This document shows, piece by piece, positions 1-6,823 of a stretch of DNA of 17,989 bases (positions within the stretch are counted from its first letter, which is position 1; each line of letters opens with the position of its first letter). This DNA comes from Bog-756 sp052143895 (GTDB taxonomy: Bacteria > Actinomycetota > Acidimicrobiia > Acidimicrobiales > RAAP-2). Both the position numbers and the translations under genes were made by a program. The notes beneath the pieces are model-generated. The model saw nothing but the letters and a program-made list of their open reading frames with translations. It had not been told where the DNA came from and did not search any database. Where the stretch lies: contig JBKQRT010000386.1 of NCBI GenBank assembly GCA_052143895.1, positions 1-17,989 of the forward strand, read 5' to 3'.

Positions 1-45
1 CACGAGCCGGTGGTGCGTCCTGTGGTTGACGCACTCTTTCGCTCG

Positions 46-79
46 TTCGTGCGCCGTTCGTGCGCCTGATTCGTGCGCC
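46..79. repeat. three short direct repeats beside tRNA-Lys
   Basis: The ten-base unit TTCGTGCGCC occurs at 46-55, 57-66 and 70-79. The last copy runs into the 3' end of the tRNA-Lys gene, which ends at 74. The units look like short local duplications of the tRNA 3' edge. They could be replication slippage, or the remnant of an attachment site. Nothing else that would mark an integrated element is seen. Confidence 0.5.
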
Positions 80-147
80 CCCTGGGACTCGAACCCAGAA
101 CCTGCGGATTAAGAGTCCGTTGCTCTGCCAAATTGAGCTAGAGGCGC
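74..147 (-). tRNA. tRNA-Lys (anticodon CTT)
   Basis: The reverse complement folds as a full cloverleaf. The acceptor stem GCGCCTC pairs with GGGGCGC, the D arm is GCTC/GAGC, the anticodon loop is CTCTTAA with anticodon CTT, and the T arm is CTGGG/CCCAG around TTCGAGT. The discriminator base is A. The 3' CCA is not encoded (CGA follows), so it must be added after transcription. The gene reads codon AAG and lies 49 bases from tRNA-His on the same strand. Confidence 0.96.
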
Positions 148-196
148 GTATCGGACCGACATCCTAGCCGGTCGCCCGGCCAGGAGTACTCGGTAG

Positions 197-273
197 TGGG
201 GTGACCGACGGGGCTCGAACCCGCGACCTCCGGGGCCACATCCCGGCGCTCTGCCAACTGAGCTACGGCCACC
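197..273 (-). tRNA. tRNA-His (anticodon GTG)
   Basis: The acceptor strand GTGGCCG pairs with CGGTCAC. An extra G at position -1 (base 273) faces C73 (base 200), the identity mark of tRNA-His. The anticodon loop ATGTGGC holds anticodon GTG inside stem CCGGG/CCCGG, and the T arm is GCGGG/CCCGT. The CCA end is encoded (197-199), unlike the other three tRNAs in this window. Confidence 0.96.
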
Positions 274-337
274 AAGGAGCCTCTAGTGTGGCACAGGCCG
301 AAGGGAGTCCGGACGGCCGGGTAGCCTCCCCTGGCTG

Positions 338-411
338 GCCCCTGTAGCTCAACTGGATAGAGCAGGTGGTTTCTACCCATCAGGTTGCGGGTTCGACTCC
401 TGCCGGGGGCG
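338..411 (+). tRNA. tRNA-Arg (anticodon TCT)
   Basis: The acceptor stem GCCCCTG pairs with CGGGGGC, the D arm is GCTC/GAGC, the anticodon stem GGTGG/CCATC carries loop TTTCTAC with anticodon TCT, and the T arm is GCGGG/CCTGC around TTCGACT. The discriminator is G at 411. CCA is not encoded. It reads AGA, which should be a rare codon in so GC-rich a genome. It is convergent with the membrane protein gene that ends at 440. Confidence 0.96.
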
Positions 412-439
412 CACAGCACCGGGCGGCCCGGGTGCCCCC

Positions 440-751
440 TCACGGGCGGCGCTTCGGCTTGGCGGTGTCGATCACTTTGGCGGTGGTCTCGATGACCGAG
501 GCCGTCGGATGGAACGCACCTCTTGCCTCCCGCCGCGCCCGGTACCGGGGCGAGAGGGCCACCAGCAACAGGTTGACCCCGATGGCCACCAGCGCGACGA
601 GGAACGCGATGGTCCCCGCCACGAGGATCAGCACGAGCGCCCCGATGAACAGCACCGCCCCGAGGACGTAGACGACGCCGACCACCAGTGAACCCAGACA
701 GCCGATCCCCGCCCCGGGACGGCCCCGGCGGGAGACGCGGGGGTCGGGCAT
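440..751 (-). CDS. small two-helix membrane protein, function unknown
   Basis: The product is 103 residues. A basic N-terminus (SRRGRPG) is followed by two hydrophobic segments at about residues 18-44 and 47-67, separated by a short polar turn. A basic cytoplasmic-type tail follows (SPRYRARREARG, ending TAKPKRRP). I do not recognise a family. The arrangement predicts two membrane passes with both ends inside. The ATG at 751 is the only good start, but its ribosome site is weak (GAGCTG directly before it). A possible -10 TATGGT lies at 805-800. The gene stands alone between tRNA-Arg and a 390-base gap. Support is composition and topology only, so coding status is likely but not certain. Confidence 0.6.
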   Translation of the reverse strand: MPDPRVSRRGRPGAGIGCLGSLVVGVVYVLGAVLFIGALVLILVAGTIAFLVALVAIGVNLLLVALSPRYRARREARGAFHPTASVIETTAKVIDTAKPKRRP

Positions 752-845
752 CAGCTCGACCGGCGGTCGGGGCCCGCCGCCGCATCCTGGTGGTGCGTGA
801 CCATACGGGAGGACCCTACGGCACCGATCGGGAGCAACGGTCGCG

Positions 846-1074
846 TACCCTCCGGTTTCCGGGTGGACGGACGGGGCAGGGCAGTGGCATCACTGAAGGG
901 AGGGCTCATGGTCGGCATCGATGCCGACCCCCGCCCCGGCGACCGCGTCGCCGTCGATCGATCGGGAAAGACTGTCGGCAGCGCGGTCGGTCTCTCCACC
1001 GACGGGCTCACCGATGGCCGCGAACGGCGGACGGTGGAGACCACCAGCGCCTCGTCCGGCACTACGGCTGCTGA
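846..1074 (+). other. gene-poor gap with possible broken small gene
   Basis: This covers most of the 752-1141 gap, where no intact gene is convincing. A -10-like TACCCT at 846-851 precedes a good ribosome site (GGGAGGG, 898-904) and an ATG at 908. The first 40-45 codons (MVGIDADPRPGDRVAVD and onward) have the high third-position G+C of a real gene. However, this frame never stops before running antisense through the whole FkbM gene. From about 1030 the neighbouring frame (ending HQRLVRHYGC, TGA at 1072-1074) also looks coding. The simplest reading is a small gene of about 55 residues broken by a frameshift, or a chance resemblance. Confidence 0.3.
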
Positions 1075-1141
1075 CGCGACGGACGCTCCCGGCGTGGCGA
1101 ACCTCCATCGGAGCCGGGCCGCGGCGGGCTGGTCGCGGCGG

Positions 1142-2209
1142 TCACCGGGACCAGGCGATGAGGTCGATGTGCTCGCCCTCGGTGGCGTCGAAGGCGGCCA
1201 GGATCTCGCCGACTGCCTTCGCCGTCCGACGGGCCGGATCGTGCCCGACGATGTCGAACGAGTAGCCGTGCCGGCGGAGGAGCTCCAGGAGCTCGCCGCC
1301 GGACATCTCCGACGTGACCTCGAGCGAGGGTGGGGAGAACTCGAAGACGAGCAGCGGGGCCCGGTCGCCGAGCAGGGCTCCCGCCCCCCGCAGGACCCGT
1401 CCCTCGGCCCCCTCGACGTCGATCTTGACCATGTCCACCGGCGCCGACCCGACCAGCCGGTCGAGGGTCGTGGCCCGGACGAGGTCGTAGCTGCCCACGT
1501 GGGTCGGGTCGCCGTCGAAGGGCAGGATCGTGCCGTTGGCCCCCGACCGGCCGTACCGGAAGACGCCCTCGGCGTCGCTCAGGGCCGCCTGATGCACCTC
1601 GGCGGTGAGGACGCCGTTGGCTGCCAGGTTGAGCAGCAGCAGCGACTGGTTCTGGGGTCCGGGTTCGACGGCGACCACCCGACCGGTCGGCCCGACGATC
1701 GTGCCGGCCAACGCCGAGAAGTATCCGAACGAGGCCCCGACGTCGACGAAGCAGTCACCGGGACGCAGGTGGTGTCGTACGGCGGCGGTGACGTCCGGCT
1801 CGTAGGTGCCCGTCCGGCGGAGGAACGATCCGATGGCGCCGTCGTCGGGGTCCACGTAGATGGTCAGGTCGTCGACGGCGGTGCCGACGGGCGTGCGCCC
1901 CGCGCCCCGGTGGGCGGTGTCAAGACGGCTCCGGAACTCGGGAGACGAGACGAAGAACGACACCAGGTCGTCCCGCGCCACGGCGTGGTCGGTGACCAGC
2001 GCCAGGAAGCCGCGCTCACCGTGCTCGTCGGGCTCGCGCCCGAGGAGCAACCGGTAGCACCACCGCACGTCGGCCGGGCCGGCCAGCTTGGGGTCGCGGG
2101 TGTTGCGGCGCCTGGCCCACGCCCGGGCCCGAGGGGGCAGCAGGGGCGCCAGCCACGGCGGGACCCGCGAGGTCGGGACGAGCCTGGAGGAGGTGGTTTC
2201 CGGATTCAA
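1142..2209 (-). CDS. FkbM-family methyltransferase with DUF4214-like N-terminus
   Basis: The product is 355 residues. Residues 44-95 resemble DUF4214 (VRWCYRLLLGREPDEHG through FFVSSPEFRSR), a module often attached to glycan-related enzymes. Residues 137-353 are an FkbM-type SAM-dependent methyltransferase: motif I VDVGASFGYFS (155-165), the acidic residue of VEPG (182) and KIDVEGAE (262-269). FkbM enzymes O-methylate sugars and natural products; the substrate here is unknown. I place the start at TTG 2209, with AGAGGA ten bases upstream and -10 TACCAT at 2258-2253. The frame is open a further kilobase upstream, but that part is antisense to the propeller gene and does not resemble protein. 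No glycosyltransferase neighbours are present. Confidence 0.88.
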   Translation of the reverse strand: MNPETTSSRLVPTSRVPPWLAPLLPPRARAWARRRNTRDPKLAGPADVRWCYRLLLGREPDEHGERGFLALVTDHAVARDDLVSFFVSSPEFRSRLDTAHRGAGRTPVGTAVDDLTIYVDPDDGAIGSFLRRTGTYEPDVTAAVRHHLRPGDCFVDVGASFGYFSALAGTIVGPTGRVVAVEPGPQNQSLLLLNLAANGVLTAEVHQAALSDAEGVFRYGRSGANGTILPFDGDPTHVGSYDLVRATTLDRLVGSAPVDMVKIDVEGAEGRVLRGAGALLGDRAPLLVFEFSPPSLEVTSEMSGGELLELLRRHGYSFDIVGHDPARRTAKAVGEILAAFDATEGEHIDLIAWSR

Positions 2210-2248
2210 CTCGTGTCCGTCCTCTGCTCGGCCCGTACCCGGGTGCGC

Positions 2249-2272
2249 GGTGATGGTAGCGATACCGTCACC
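2249..2272. promoter_or_regulatory. inverted repeat between divergent genes, overlapping -10
   Basis: GGTGATGGTA and TACCGTCACC face each other across GCGA, with nine of ten positions complementary. The minus strand of the left arm contains TACCAT, the likely -10 of the FkbM gene; the right arm holds TACCGT on plus, a possible -10 for the propeller gene. The element could be an operator or a near-symmetric two-way promoter. It is a sequence observation only. Confidence 0.4.
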
Positions 2273-2353
2273 ACCGGGACAATTGGCGTGCGGCGCCGTG
2301 GGGCGGGGCCGGCACCCGGTGGTCGGCCCTCCTGTGGATCGTCCTCCCCGGGG

Positions 2354-4732
2354 TTGCCGCCACGGCTCGTTGCCGCGTACGCTGACCCGATCGCACCACG
2401 TGGATCGCTGCCCACGCGAGCCCGCGTCCGGAGCGCCCCCGGGGGCGGGTCCGGTCGGCGGAGACCCGGCCGCCTGGCCGCCGTGCTGGTCGTCCTGGCC
2501 GTGTCCGGCACCGCCTCGACGGTGGCGGGCGCACTGACCGCCGGTGCCGCGTCCGTCCGCCGAGCCGAGGGCGCCGTCTCGAGCCGGTTGAGCTCCTCCG
2601 ACTTCAGCGAAACCTGGTCCACCGGGCCGCTGCCGGACGCCGGGCAGCCGATCGCCCTCTCGTCGCCGGTCCCGGCCGATCTCGACGGCCGGCCCGACGT
2701 GGTGGTGGGGGACCGGAAGGGCGACGTCTACGCCTACCACCTGGCCGACGGGACCCCGGTCGGCGGGTGGCCCACCACCGACGAGAGCGGTCCCATCGAC
2801 TCGACACCGTCGATCGCCCCGCTGGCCGGTGGCGGACCGGAGGTGCTCGTCGGGTCCGGGAACGACGCCGACCCGACCTCCGGCGGCTACCAGGCCTACG
2901 GCTCGAACGGGGCGCAGCTGTGGTTCACCCCGGTGGTGAACCCACCCCAGGACCAGGCGCCGGCCACCGGCGTGCAGGCCGGCGTGACCGTGGGCAGCCT
3001 CCAGACCGGTACCGACGCCTTCGCCGGCAGCCTCGGCCAGGTGGCTTACGCCCTCGACGCCGGAACCGGCGCCGTCCTCGGCGGGTGGCCCTTCTACGAT
3101 TCGGACAGCACCCATTCCACCGCCGCCATCGCCGACCTCTACGGCACCGGCCAGAACGAGATCGTGGTTGGCGGCGACCAGTCCACCGGGTTCGCCCGGG
3201 GCCAGCAGTACGAGGCCGGCGGCCACCTGCGGATCCTGACCGCTCAGGGGAACCTGATCTGCCGGGTCGACACCACGCAGGTGGTCGACTCGTCACCGGC
3301 GGTGGGTGGCTTCCTCGGCGGGAGCGCGACGGGCATCGTGGTCGGCACCGGCACCTTCTTCCCGGGCGCATCCGACACCGACACGCTCAAGGCCTACAAC
3401 AACCGTTGCCAGCTCCAGTGGTCGGTGAGCCTGGACGGGGGCACCTACTCCTCACCGGCCCTCTCGGACGTGATGGGCAACGGTGGGTTGCAGGTGGTGG
3501 AGGGCACGGATGAGGGCCCCGGCGGCGCCGCCAACGTCTATGTCCTCGACGGTGCGACCGGACGGACCCTCTGGCGGACCACGCTCCCCGAGCGGATCAT
3601 CGGGTCGGTCGTGACCGCCGACCTCGGCACCGGCTACGACGACGTCATCGCGCCGACCGTCTCGGGCACCTGGATCCTCGACGGGCGCTCCGGGGCGACG
3701 ATCGCCGAGCTGAGCCCGAGCCTGGGGCTCCAGAACTCACCGCTGATCACCGACGACCCCGACGGTTCGATCGGGATCACCCTGGCCGGCTACGCTGCCT
3801 CACCCGAATCGCCCGGCGGCGTGGGTGAGATCGACCACTACGAGGTCACCGCCTCGGACGGCGCCGCGGCCGCCGGCCCCGGTTCGTGGCCCATGTTCCA
3901 CCACGACGCTCAGCTCACCGGCGACGCCGGGGGCACCACGCCGTACGGCTCCCTCCCCCCGTGCTCGGTTCCCGCCGCCGTCTACCCCGGTTACGACCTG
4001 GCCGCCGCCGACGGGGGGATCTTCGCGTTCGGGGGCGCACCGTTCTGCGGCTCCACCGGCGGCCTGCGGTTGAACGCGCCGGTGGTCGGGATCACCATGG
4101 CCCCGGTCAGCGGCGGCTACTGGGAGGTGGCCGCCGACGGCGGGATCTTCGCGTTCGGGAGCGCGGGTTTCTACGGGTCGATGGGCGGAGCGCGGCTCAA
4201 CGCCCCGGTGGTGGGCATGGCCGCCACCCCGGACGGCCGCGGCTACTGGGAGGTGGCCGCCGACGGCGGGATCTTCGCCTTCGGCGACGCCCAGTTCTAC
4301 GGCTCGACCGGCAGCCTGCGCCTCAACCAGCCCATCGTGGGCATCACCGCCACCGCCGACGGCCTCGGGTACCGCCTGGTAGCCGCCGACGGCGGGATCT
4401 TCACCTTCGGCGACGCCCAGTTCGACGGTTCCATGGGCGGCCACCCGCTGAACCGGCCGGTGGTGGGCGCCGCCACCGATCCCAACACGGGCGGCTACTG
4501 GGAGGTGGCCGCCGACGGGGGGGTGTTCTCCTTCGGCGGTGTGCCCTTCTACGGCTCGACCGGGTCGCTCCCGCTGGTCGCTCCGATCGTGGGCATGGAG
4601 GAGGCGTCGAACGGAAGCGGCTACCGGTTCACCGCCTCGGACGGCGGTGTCTTCAGCTTCGCGGCACCGTTCCTCGGATCGATGGGCGGCAAATCCCTCA
4701 ACCAGCCCGTCGTGGGGATGGCCGGCTTCTGA
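2354..4732 (+). CDS. exported beta-propeller protein with six C-terminal 42-residue repeats
   Basis: From TTG 2354 the product is 792 residues. A basic stretch (GRRRPGR) leads into a hydrophobic segment at about 39-67, a signal peptide or membrane anchor. Residues about 100-510 hold FG-GAP/PQQ-like propeller blades (PVPADLDGRPDVVVGD, VLDGATGRTLWRT) ending in WPMFHHDAQLTG. Residues 546-792 are six tandem repeats. I associate both parts with secreted proteins of Acidimicrobiia. An extracellular binding or structural role is inferred; no catalytic motif is seen. The start is uncertain: TTG 2354, CTG 2408 (after TACGCT at 2378-2383) and GTG 2483 are all in frame. The frame stays open upstream to 797, but that part is antisense to the methyltransferase. 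Confidence 0.82.
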   Translation: MPPRLVAAYADPIAPRGSLPTRARVRSAPGGGSGRRRPGRLAAVLVVLAVSGTASTVAGALTAGAASVRRAEGAVSSRLSSSDFSETWSTGPLPDAGQPIALSSPVPADLDGRPDVVVGDRKGDVYAYHLADGTPVGGWPTTDESGPIDSTPSIAPLAGGGPEVLVGSGNDADPTSGGYQAYGSNGAQLWFTPVVNPPQDQAPATGVQAGVTVGSLQTGTDAFAGSLGQVAYALDAGTGAVLGGWPFYDSDSTHSTAAIADLYGTGQNEIVVGGDQSTGFARGQQYEAGGHLRILTAQGNLICRVDTTQVVDSSPAVGGFLGGSATGIVVGTGTFFPGASDTDTLKAYNNRCQLQWSVSLDGGTYSSPALSDVMGNGGLQVVEGTDEGPGGAANVYVLDGATGRTLWRTTLPERIIGSVVTADLGTGYDDVIAPTVSGTWILDGRSGATIAELSPSLGLQNSPLITDDPDGSIGITLAGYAASPESPGGVGEIDHYEVTASDGAAAAGPGSWPMFHHDAQLTGDAGGTTPYGSLPPCSVPAAVYPGYDLAAADGGIFAFGGAPFCGSTGGLRLNAPVVGITMAPVSGGYWEVAADGGIFAFGSAGFYGSMGGARLNAPVVGMAATPDGRGYWEVAADGGIFAFGDAQFYGSTGSLRLNQPIVGITATADGLGYRLVAADGGIFTFGDAQFDGSMGGHPLNRPVVGAATDPNTGGYWEVAADGGVFSFGGVPFYGSTGSLPLVAPIVGMEEASNGSGYRFTASDGGVFSFAAPFLGSMGGKSLNQPVVGMAGF
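3989..4729 (+). repeat. six tandem 126-bp (42-residue) repeats within the propeller gene
   Basis: Units begin at 3989, 4115, 4241, 4367, 4493 and 4619. The consensus is GYWEVAADGGIFAFG, then a variable pair, FYGSTGG, an RLNAPVVGM segment and a Gly-rich turn. The first 38 bases of units 2 and 3 are identical. The last unit is shortened and ends at the stop codon. The regular GG-FxFG pattern suggests one beta-sheet blade per unit, so six units could close a second small propeller. Confidence 0.9.
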
Positions 4733-4760
4733 CCGTCGTGGCGGTCGGCACGGGCAGGCG

Positions 4761-4766
4761 TAGACT
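4761..4766 (+). promoter_or_regulatory. -10 element of parA, leaderless arrangement
   Basis: TAGACT lies six bases before the GTG at 4773, so transcription should begin at or within a base of the start codon. There is no ribosome site and no clear -35 hexamer. Confidence 0.6.
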
Positions 4767-4772
4767 CCGGCT

Positions 4773-5558
4773 GTGACCGACGTCCTGGCCGTGGCCAACC
4801 AGAAGGGTGGAGTGGCCAAGACCACCACCGTCCAGTCCCTCGGTGTGGCCTCGGCCGAGTTCGGGAGGCGCACCCTGGTCGTCGACCTCGATCCCCAGTC
4901 CTGCCTCACCTTCTCCCTCGGCTTCGACCCCGATGCCCTCGACCGGTCGCTGCACGACGTCTTCGTCCGCCGGGCGAGCGTGGCCGAGGTCGTGCTGCCG
5001 GTGCCGGGTGTCGACCTCCTCGACGTGCTACCGGCCACCATCGACCTGGCCGGGTCCGAGGTCCACCTGCTCACCCGGACCGGCCGCGAGCACGTCCTCG
5101 AGCGGGCGCTCGAACCGGTCCTCGAACGCTACGACCTCGTCCTGATCGACTGCCCGCCGTCGCTCGGGGTGCTGACCATCAACGGGCTCACCGCGGCCAA
5201 CGCCGTGCTCATCCCGCTGCAGTGCGAGGCGCTGTCCCACCGCGGTGTGGGCCAGCTGCTCGAGACCATCGAGGACGTGCGGGCCTTCGCCAACAGCCAG
5301 CTCGGCGTACGGGGGATCATCGCCACCATGTACGACGACCGCACGAAACACGCGCGGCACATCATCGAGGAGGTCGAGGCCCGCTACGGGATCCCGGTGC
5401 TGCAGCCCCCTGTGCGGAAGTCGATCCGGTTCGCCGAGGCACCCGCCCGGGGCAAGTCGATCCTGCAGCACGCGCCGAACTCGCCCGGCGCCGTGGCCTA
5501 CCGCGCCCTGGCCGCCACGTTGCTCGAGACGAGCGTGGTCGCCGGTACCGCCGGCTAG
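4773..5558 (+). CDS. ParA/Soj-type partition ATPase
   Basis: The product is 261 residues, the usual size for short ParA/Soj ATPases without an N-terminal DNA-binding domain. The deviant Walker A box is KGGVAKTT (residues 11-18), with a lysine both at its start and in the P-loop. Next come Walker A' VDLDPQ near 37-42 and Walker B LIDCPPS around 124-130. The PVRKSIRFAEAP stretch matches the Soj region near the C-terminus. ParA dimerises on ATP, binds DNA nonspecifically and is released by a ParB-like partner. No parB or parS is seen here. The gene overlaps the next one by one base (TAGTG), which suggests translational coupling and a shared job. It could position cargo other than the chromosome. 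Confidence 0.93.
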   Translation: MTDVLAVANQKGGVAKTTTVQSLGVASAEFGRRTLVVDLDPQSCLTFSLGFDPDALDRSLHDVFVRRASVAEVVLPVPGVDLLDVLPATIDLAGSEVHLLTRTGREHVLERALEPVLERYDLVLIDCPPSLGVLTINGLTAANAVLIPLQCEALSHRGVGQLLETIEDVRAFANSQLGVRGIIATMYDDRTKHARHIIEEVEARYGIPVLQPPVRKSIRFAEAPARGKSILQHAPNSPGAVAYRALAATLLETSVVAGTAG

Positions 5559-5986
5559 TGCCCGGGGGGCCGGACCCGCTGGGGAAGCGGGCGCTCTTCT
5601 GGATGCCGGTCGGGGCGGAGGCGGCTCCCGACGGCGAGCACGACGTCGGGGTCGGCGCGTCGCCCAAGGCGGACCACGGCGCGCACGCCGCCCCGCGCCA
5701 CGCGCGGCCGGCGGGGAAGCACGCCCTCTTCTCGTCGGCGACGCCCGTGGGGGACGAGGAGACGCCCGCCTCGACGGTGGCCACCGCCGCGGAGCCGGTG
5801 CCGCCCCGCGGGATCTTCTCCGTGGCCTGTTCCTCCTGCGGATCGGTCACCAGGGTCGGTGTGGTCGACTTCCTGTTGCTGCAGCTCCCGTTCGGGGCAT
5901 GGCTGCCCCGGCGCGTCTTCGACCGGTGGATGACCTGTCCCGCCTGTCGGCGCCGGACCTGGATGAGCGTGACGTTGACCCGGTGA
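5558..5986 (+). CDS. small zinc-ribbon protein coupled to ParA, function unknown
   Basis: The product is 142 residues from GTG 5558, whose G is the last base of the parA stop. The N-terminal half is low-complexity and Ala/Pro/His-rich. It carries two copies of one motif: PLGKRALFW followed by PVGAE (7-21), and PAGKHALFS followed by PVGDE (51-67). Residues 88-139 form a zinc ribbon with CSSC (91, 94) and CPAC (127, 130). Between them lies a hydrophobic stretch VVDFLLLQLPFGAWLP that could form an amphipathic or membrane-touching helix. I recognise the overall pattern as something present in Acidimicrobiia but know of no assigned function. Coupling to ParA suggests it is an adaptor, cargo or ATPase partner (inference). 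Confidence 0.8.
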   Translation: MPGGPDPLGKRALFWMPVGAEAAPDGEHDVGVGASPKADHGAHAAPRHARPAGKHALFSSATPVGDEETPASTVATAAEPVPPRGIFSVACSSCGSVTRVGVVDFLLLQLPFGAWLPRRVFDRWMTCPACRRRTWMSVTLTR

Positions 5987-6046
5987 GGGGGACCGGGGGG
6001 AACATCCGGCCGGCCGGGGGTCGCCGGGCCAGGTCGTGACCGGCCG

Positions 6047-6781
6047 GTGAAGTCGGGCGTGGGCGGGTGGCCGGTGCACCCCCTCCTGCTGGCGGCCGCA
6101 TCGACCGGCAGCAGCACCAACCCCGGCGGCGTGACCGGCTGGCTGCTCCACTTCCACGGTCCTCCCGCCTACGCCCTGGTCGGGTTTCTCGCCTTCGCCG
6201 AGGCGGCGCTCCTCGTCGGGTTCTTCATCCCCGGCGAGACGGCGGTGGTGATCGGCGGGGTGCTCGCCGGCCTCGGCGCCGTGAACCTCGGGATCATGAT
6301 GTCCGTGGTGGTGGTGTGCGCCATCGTCGGCGACTCGGTCGGGTTCGAGCTCGGCCGACGGGCCGGTCCCTGGCTCCTCGGGCGGCGTCCGCTCGAGGGC
6401 GCCGCCGCGGTGCGCCGGACCGTGGACCTGCTCGAGCGGTACGGCGGACCGGCGGTCTTCCTGGGTCGGTTCGTGGCCTTCGCCCGGGCGCTCATCCCGG
6501 GGCTGGCCGGCATGAGCGGGCTCCGCTACCGGGTCTTCTTCTTCTACAACGCTGCCGGCGCCGTGGTGTGGGGCGTCGGCTACACCGTGCTCGGCTACGT
6601 CGTCGGGCTGTCGTTCGAGCGGATCCTCCGTGAGGTCGGTCTGTGGTCGCTGGCCGTGGTGGCCGGCATCCTGGCGGCGGCGGTGGCTGCCCGGCTGCTG
6701 CTCAGGCGCCGGGAGCGCCGGCGCCTGGCCGCCGGCTCCGGCGGTCCCACCAATGCCCCGCCGGGCGGACGCACCGGCTGA
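6047..6781 (+). CDS. DedA-family (VTT domain) membrane protein
   Basis: The product is 244 residues. Hydrophobic segments lie at about 42-62, 66-100, 160-190 and 198-219. Residues 38-195 carry DedA features: FIPGETAVVIGG (60-71) with the conserved acidic residue, GDSVGFELGRRAG, and the re-entrant GRFVAFARALIPGLAGM (140-156) with conserved Arg141, Arg147 and Pro151. DedA proteins are inner-membrane proteins linked to lipid flipping, for example of polyprenyl phosphate or phosphatidylethanolamine. The start GTG 6047 is the longest sensible option; GTG 6059 or 6074 are alternatives because the first 30 residues are weakly conserved in type. The basic tail RRRERRR is cytoplasmic. It is convergent with the hydrolase gene, with a small inverted repeat ACCGG/CCGGT at 6781-6794. 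Confidence 0.92.
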   Translation: MKSGVGGWPVHPLLLAAASTGSSTNPGGVTGWLLHFHGPPAYALVGFLAFAEAALLVGFFIPGETAVVIGGVLAGLGAVNLGIMMSVVVVCAIVGDSVGFELGRRAGPWLLGRRPLEGAAAVRRTVDLLERYGGPAVFLGRFVAFARALIPGLAGMSGLRYRVFFFYNAAGAVVWGVGYTVLGYVVGLSFERILREVGLWSLAVVAGILAAAVAARLLLRRRERRRLAAGSGGPTNAPPGGRTG

Positions 6782-6823
6782 CCGGGGTCCCGGTGGGGCC
6801 GGCGTGGTGACGGCCGTTCCGGA

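Noticed and set aside
74..411. tRNA cluster as the edge of a genomic island
   Set aside because: No integrase, no long direct repeat, and no change in base composition are visible within the window.
138..785. Minus-strand 215-codon frame
   Set aside because: It crosses tRNA-Arg and tRNA-His and overlaps the more protein-like membrane gene in another frame.
797..2353. Plus-strand frame upstream of the propeller gene taken as one 1311-residue protein
   Set aside because: Its middle part is an exact antisense shadow of the methyltransferase, which has clear SAM motifs; the predicted protein has no fold-like pattern there.
2210..3226. N-terminal extension of the FkbM frame on minus by about 340 codons
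   Set aside because: The sequence is Arg/Gly/Pro-rich antisense of the propeller gene with no domain pattern; a TTG with ribosome site and -10 explains the start at 2209.
3989..4729. Regularly spaced repeats considered as a CRISPR array
   Set aside because: Period 126 bases, in-frame protein repeats without unique spacers.
3800..5074. Minus-strand 424-codon frame with repeats
   Set aside because: Its repetitive look simply mirrors the 42-residue repeats of the plus-strand gene, and it runs into parA.
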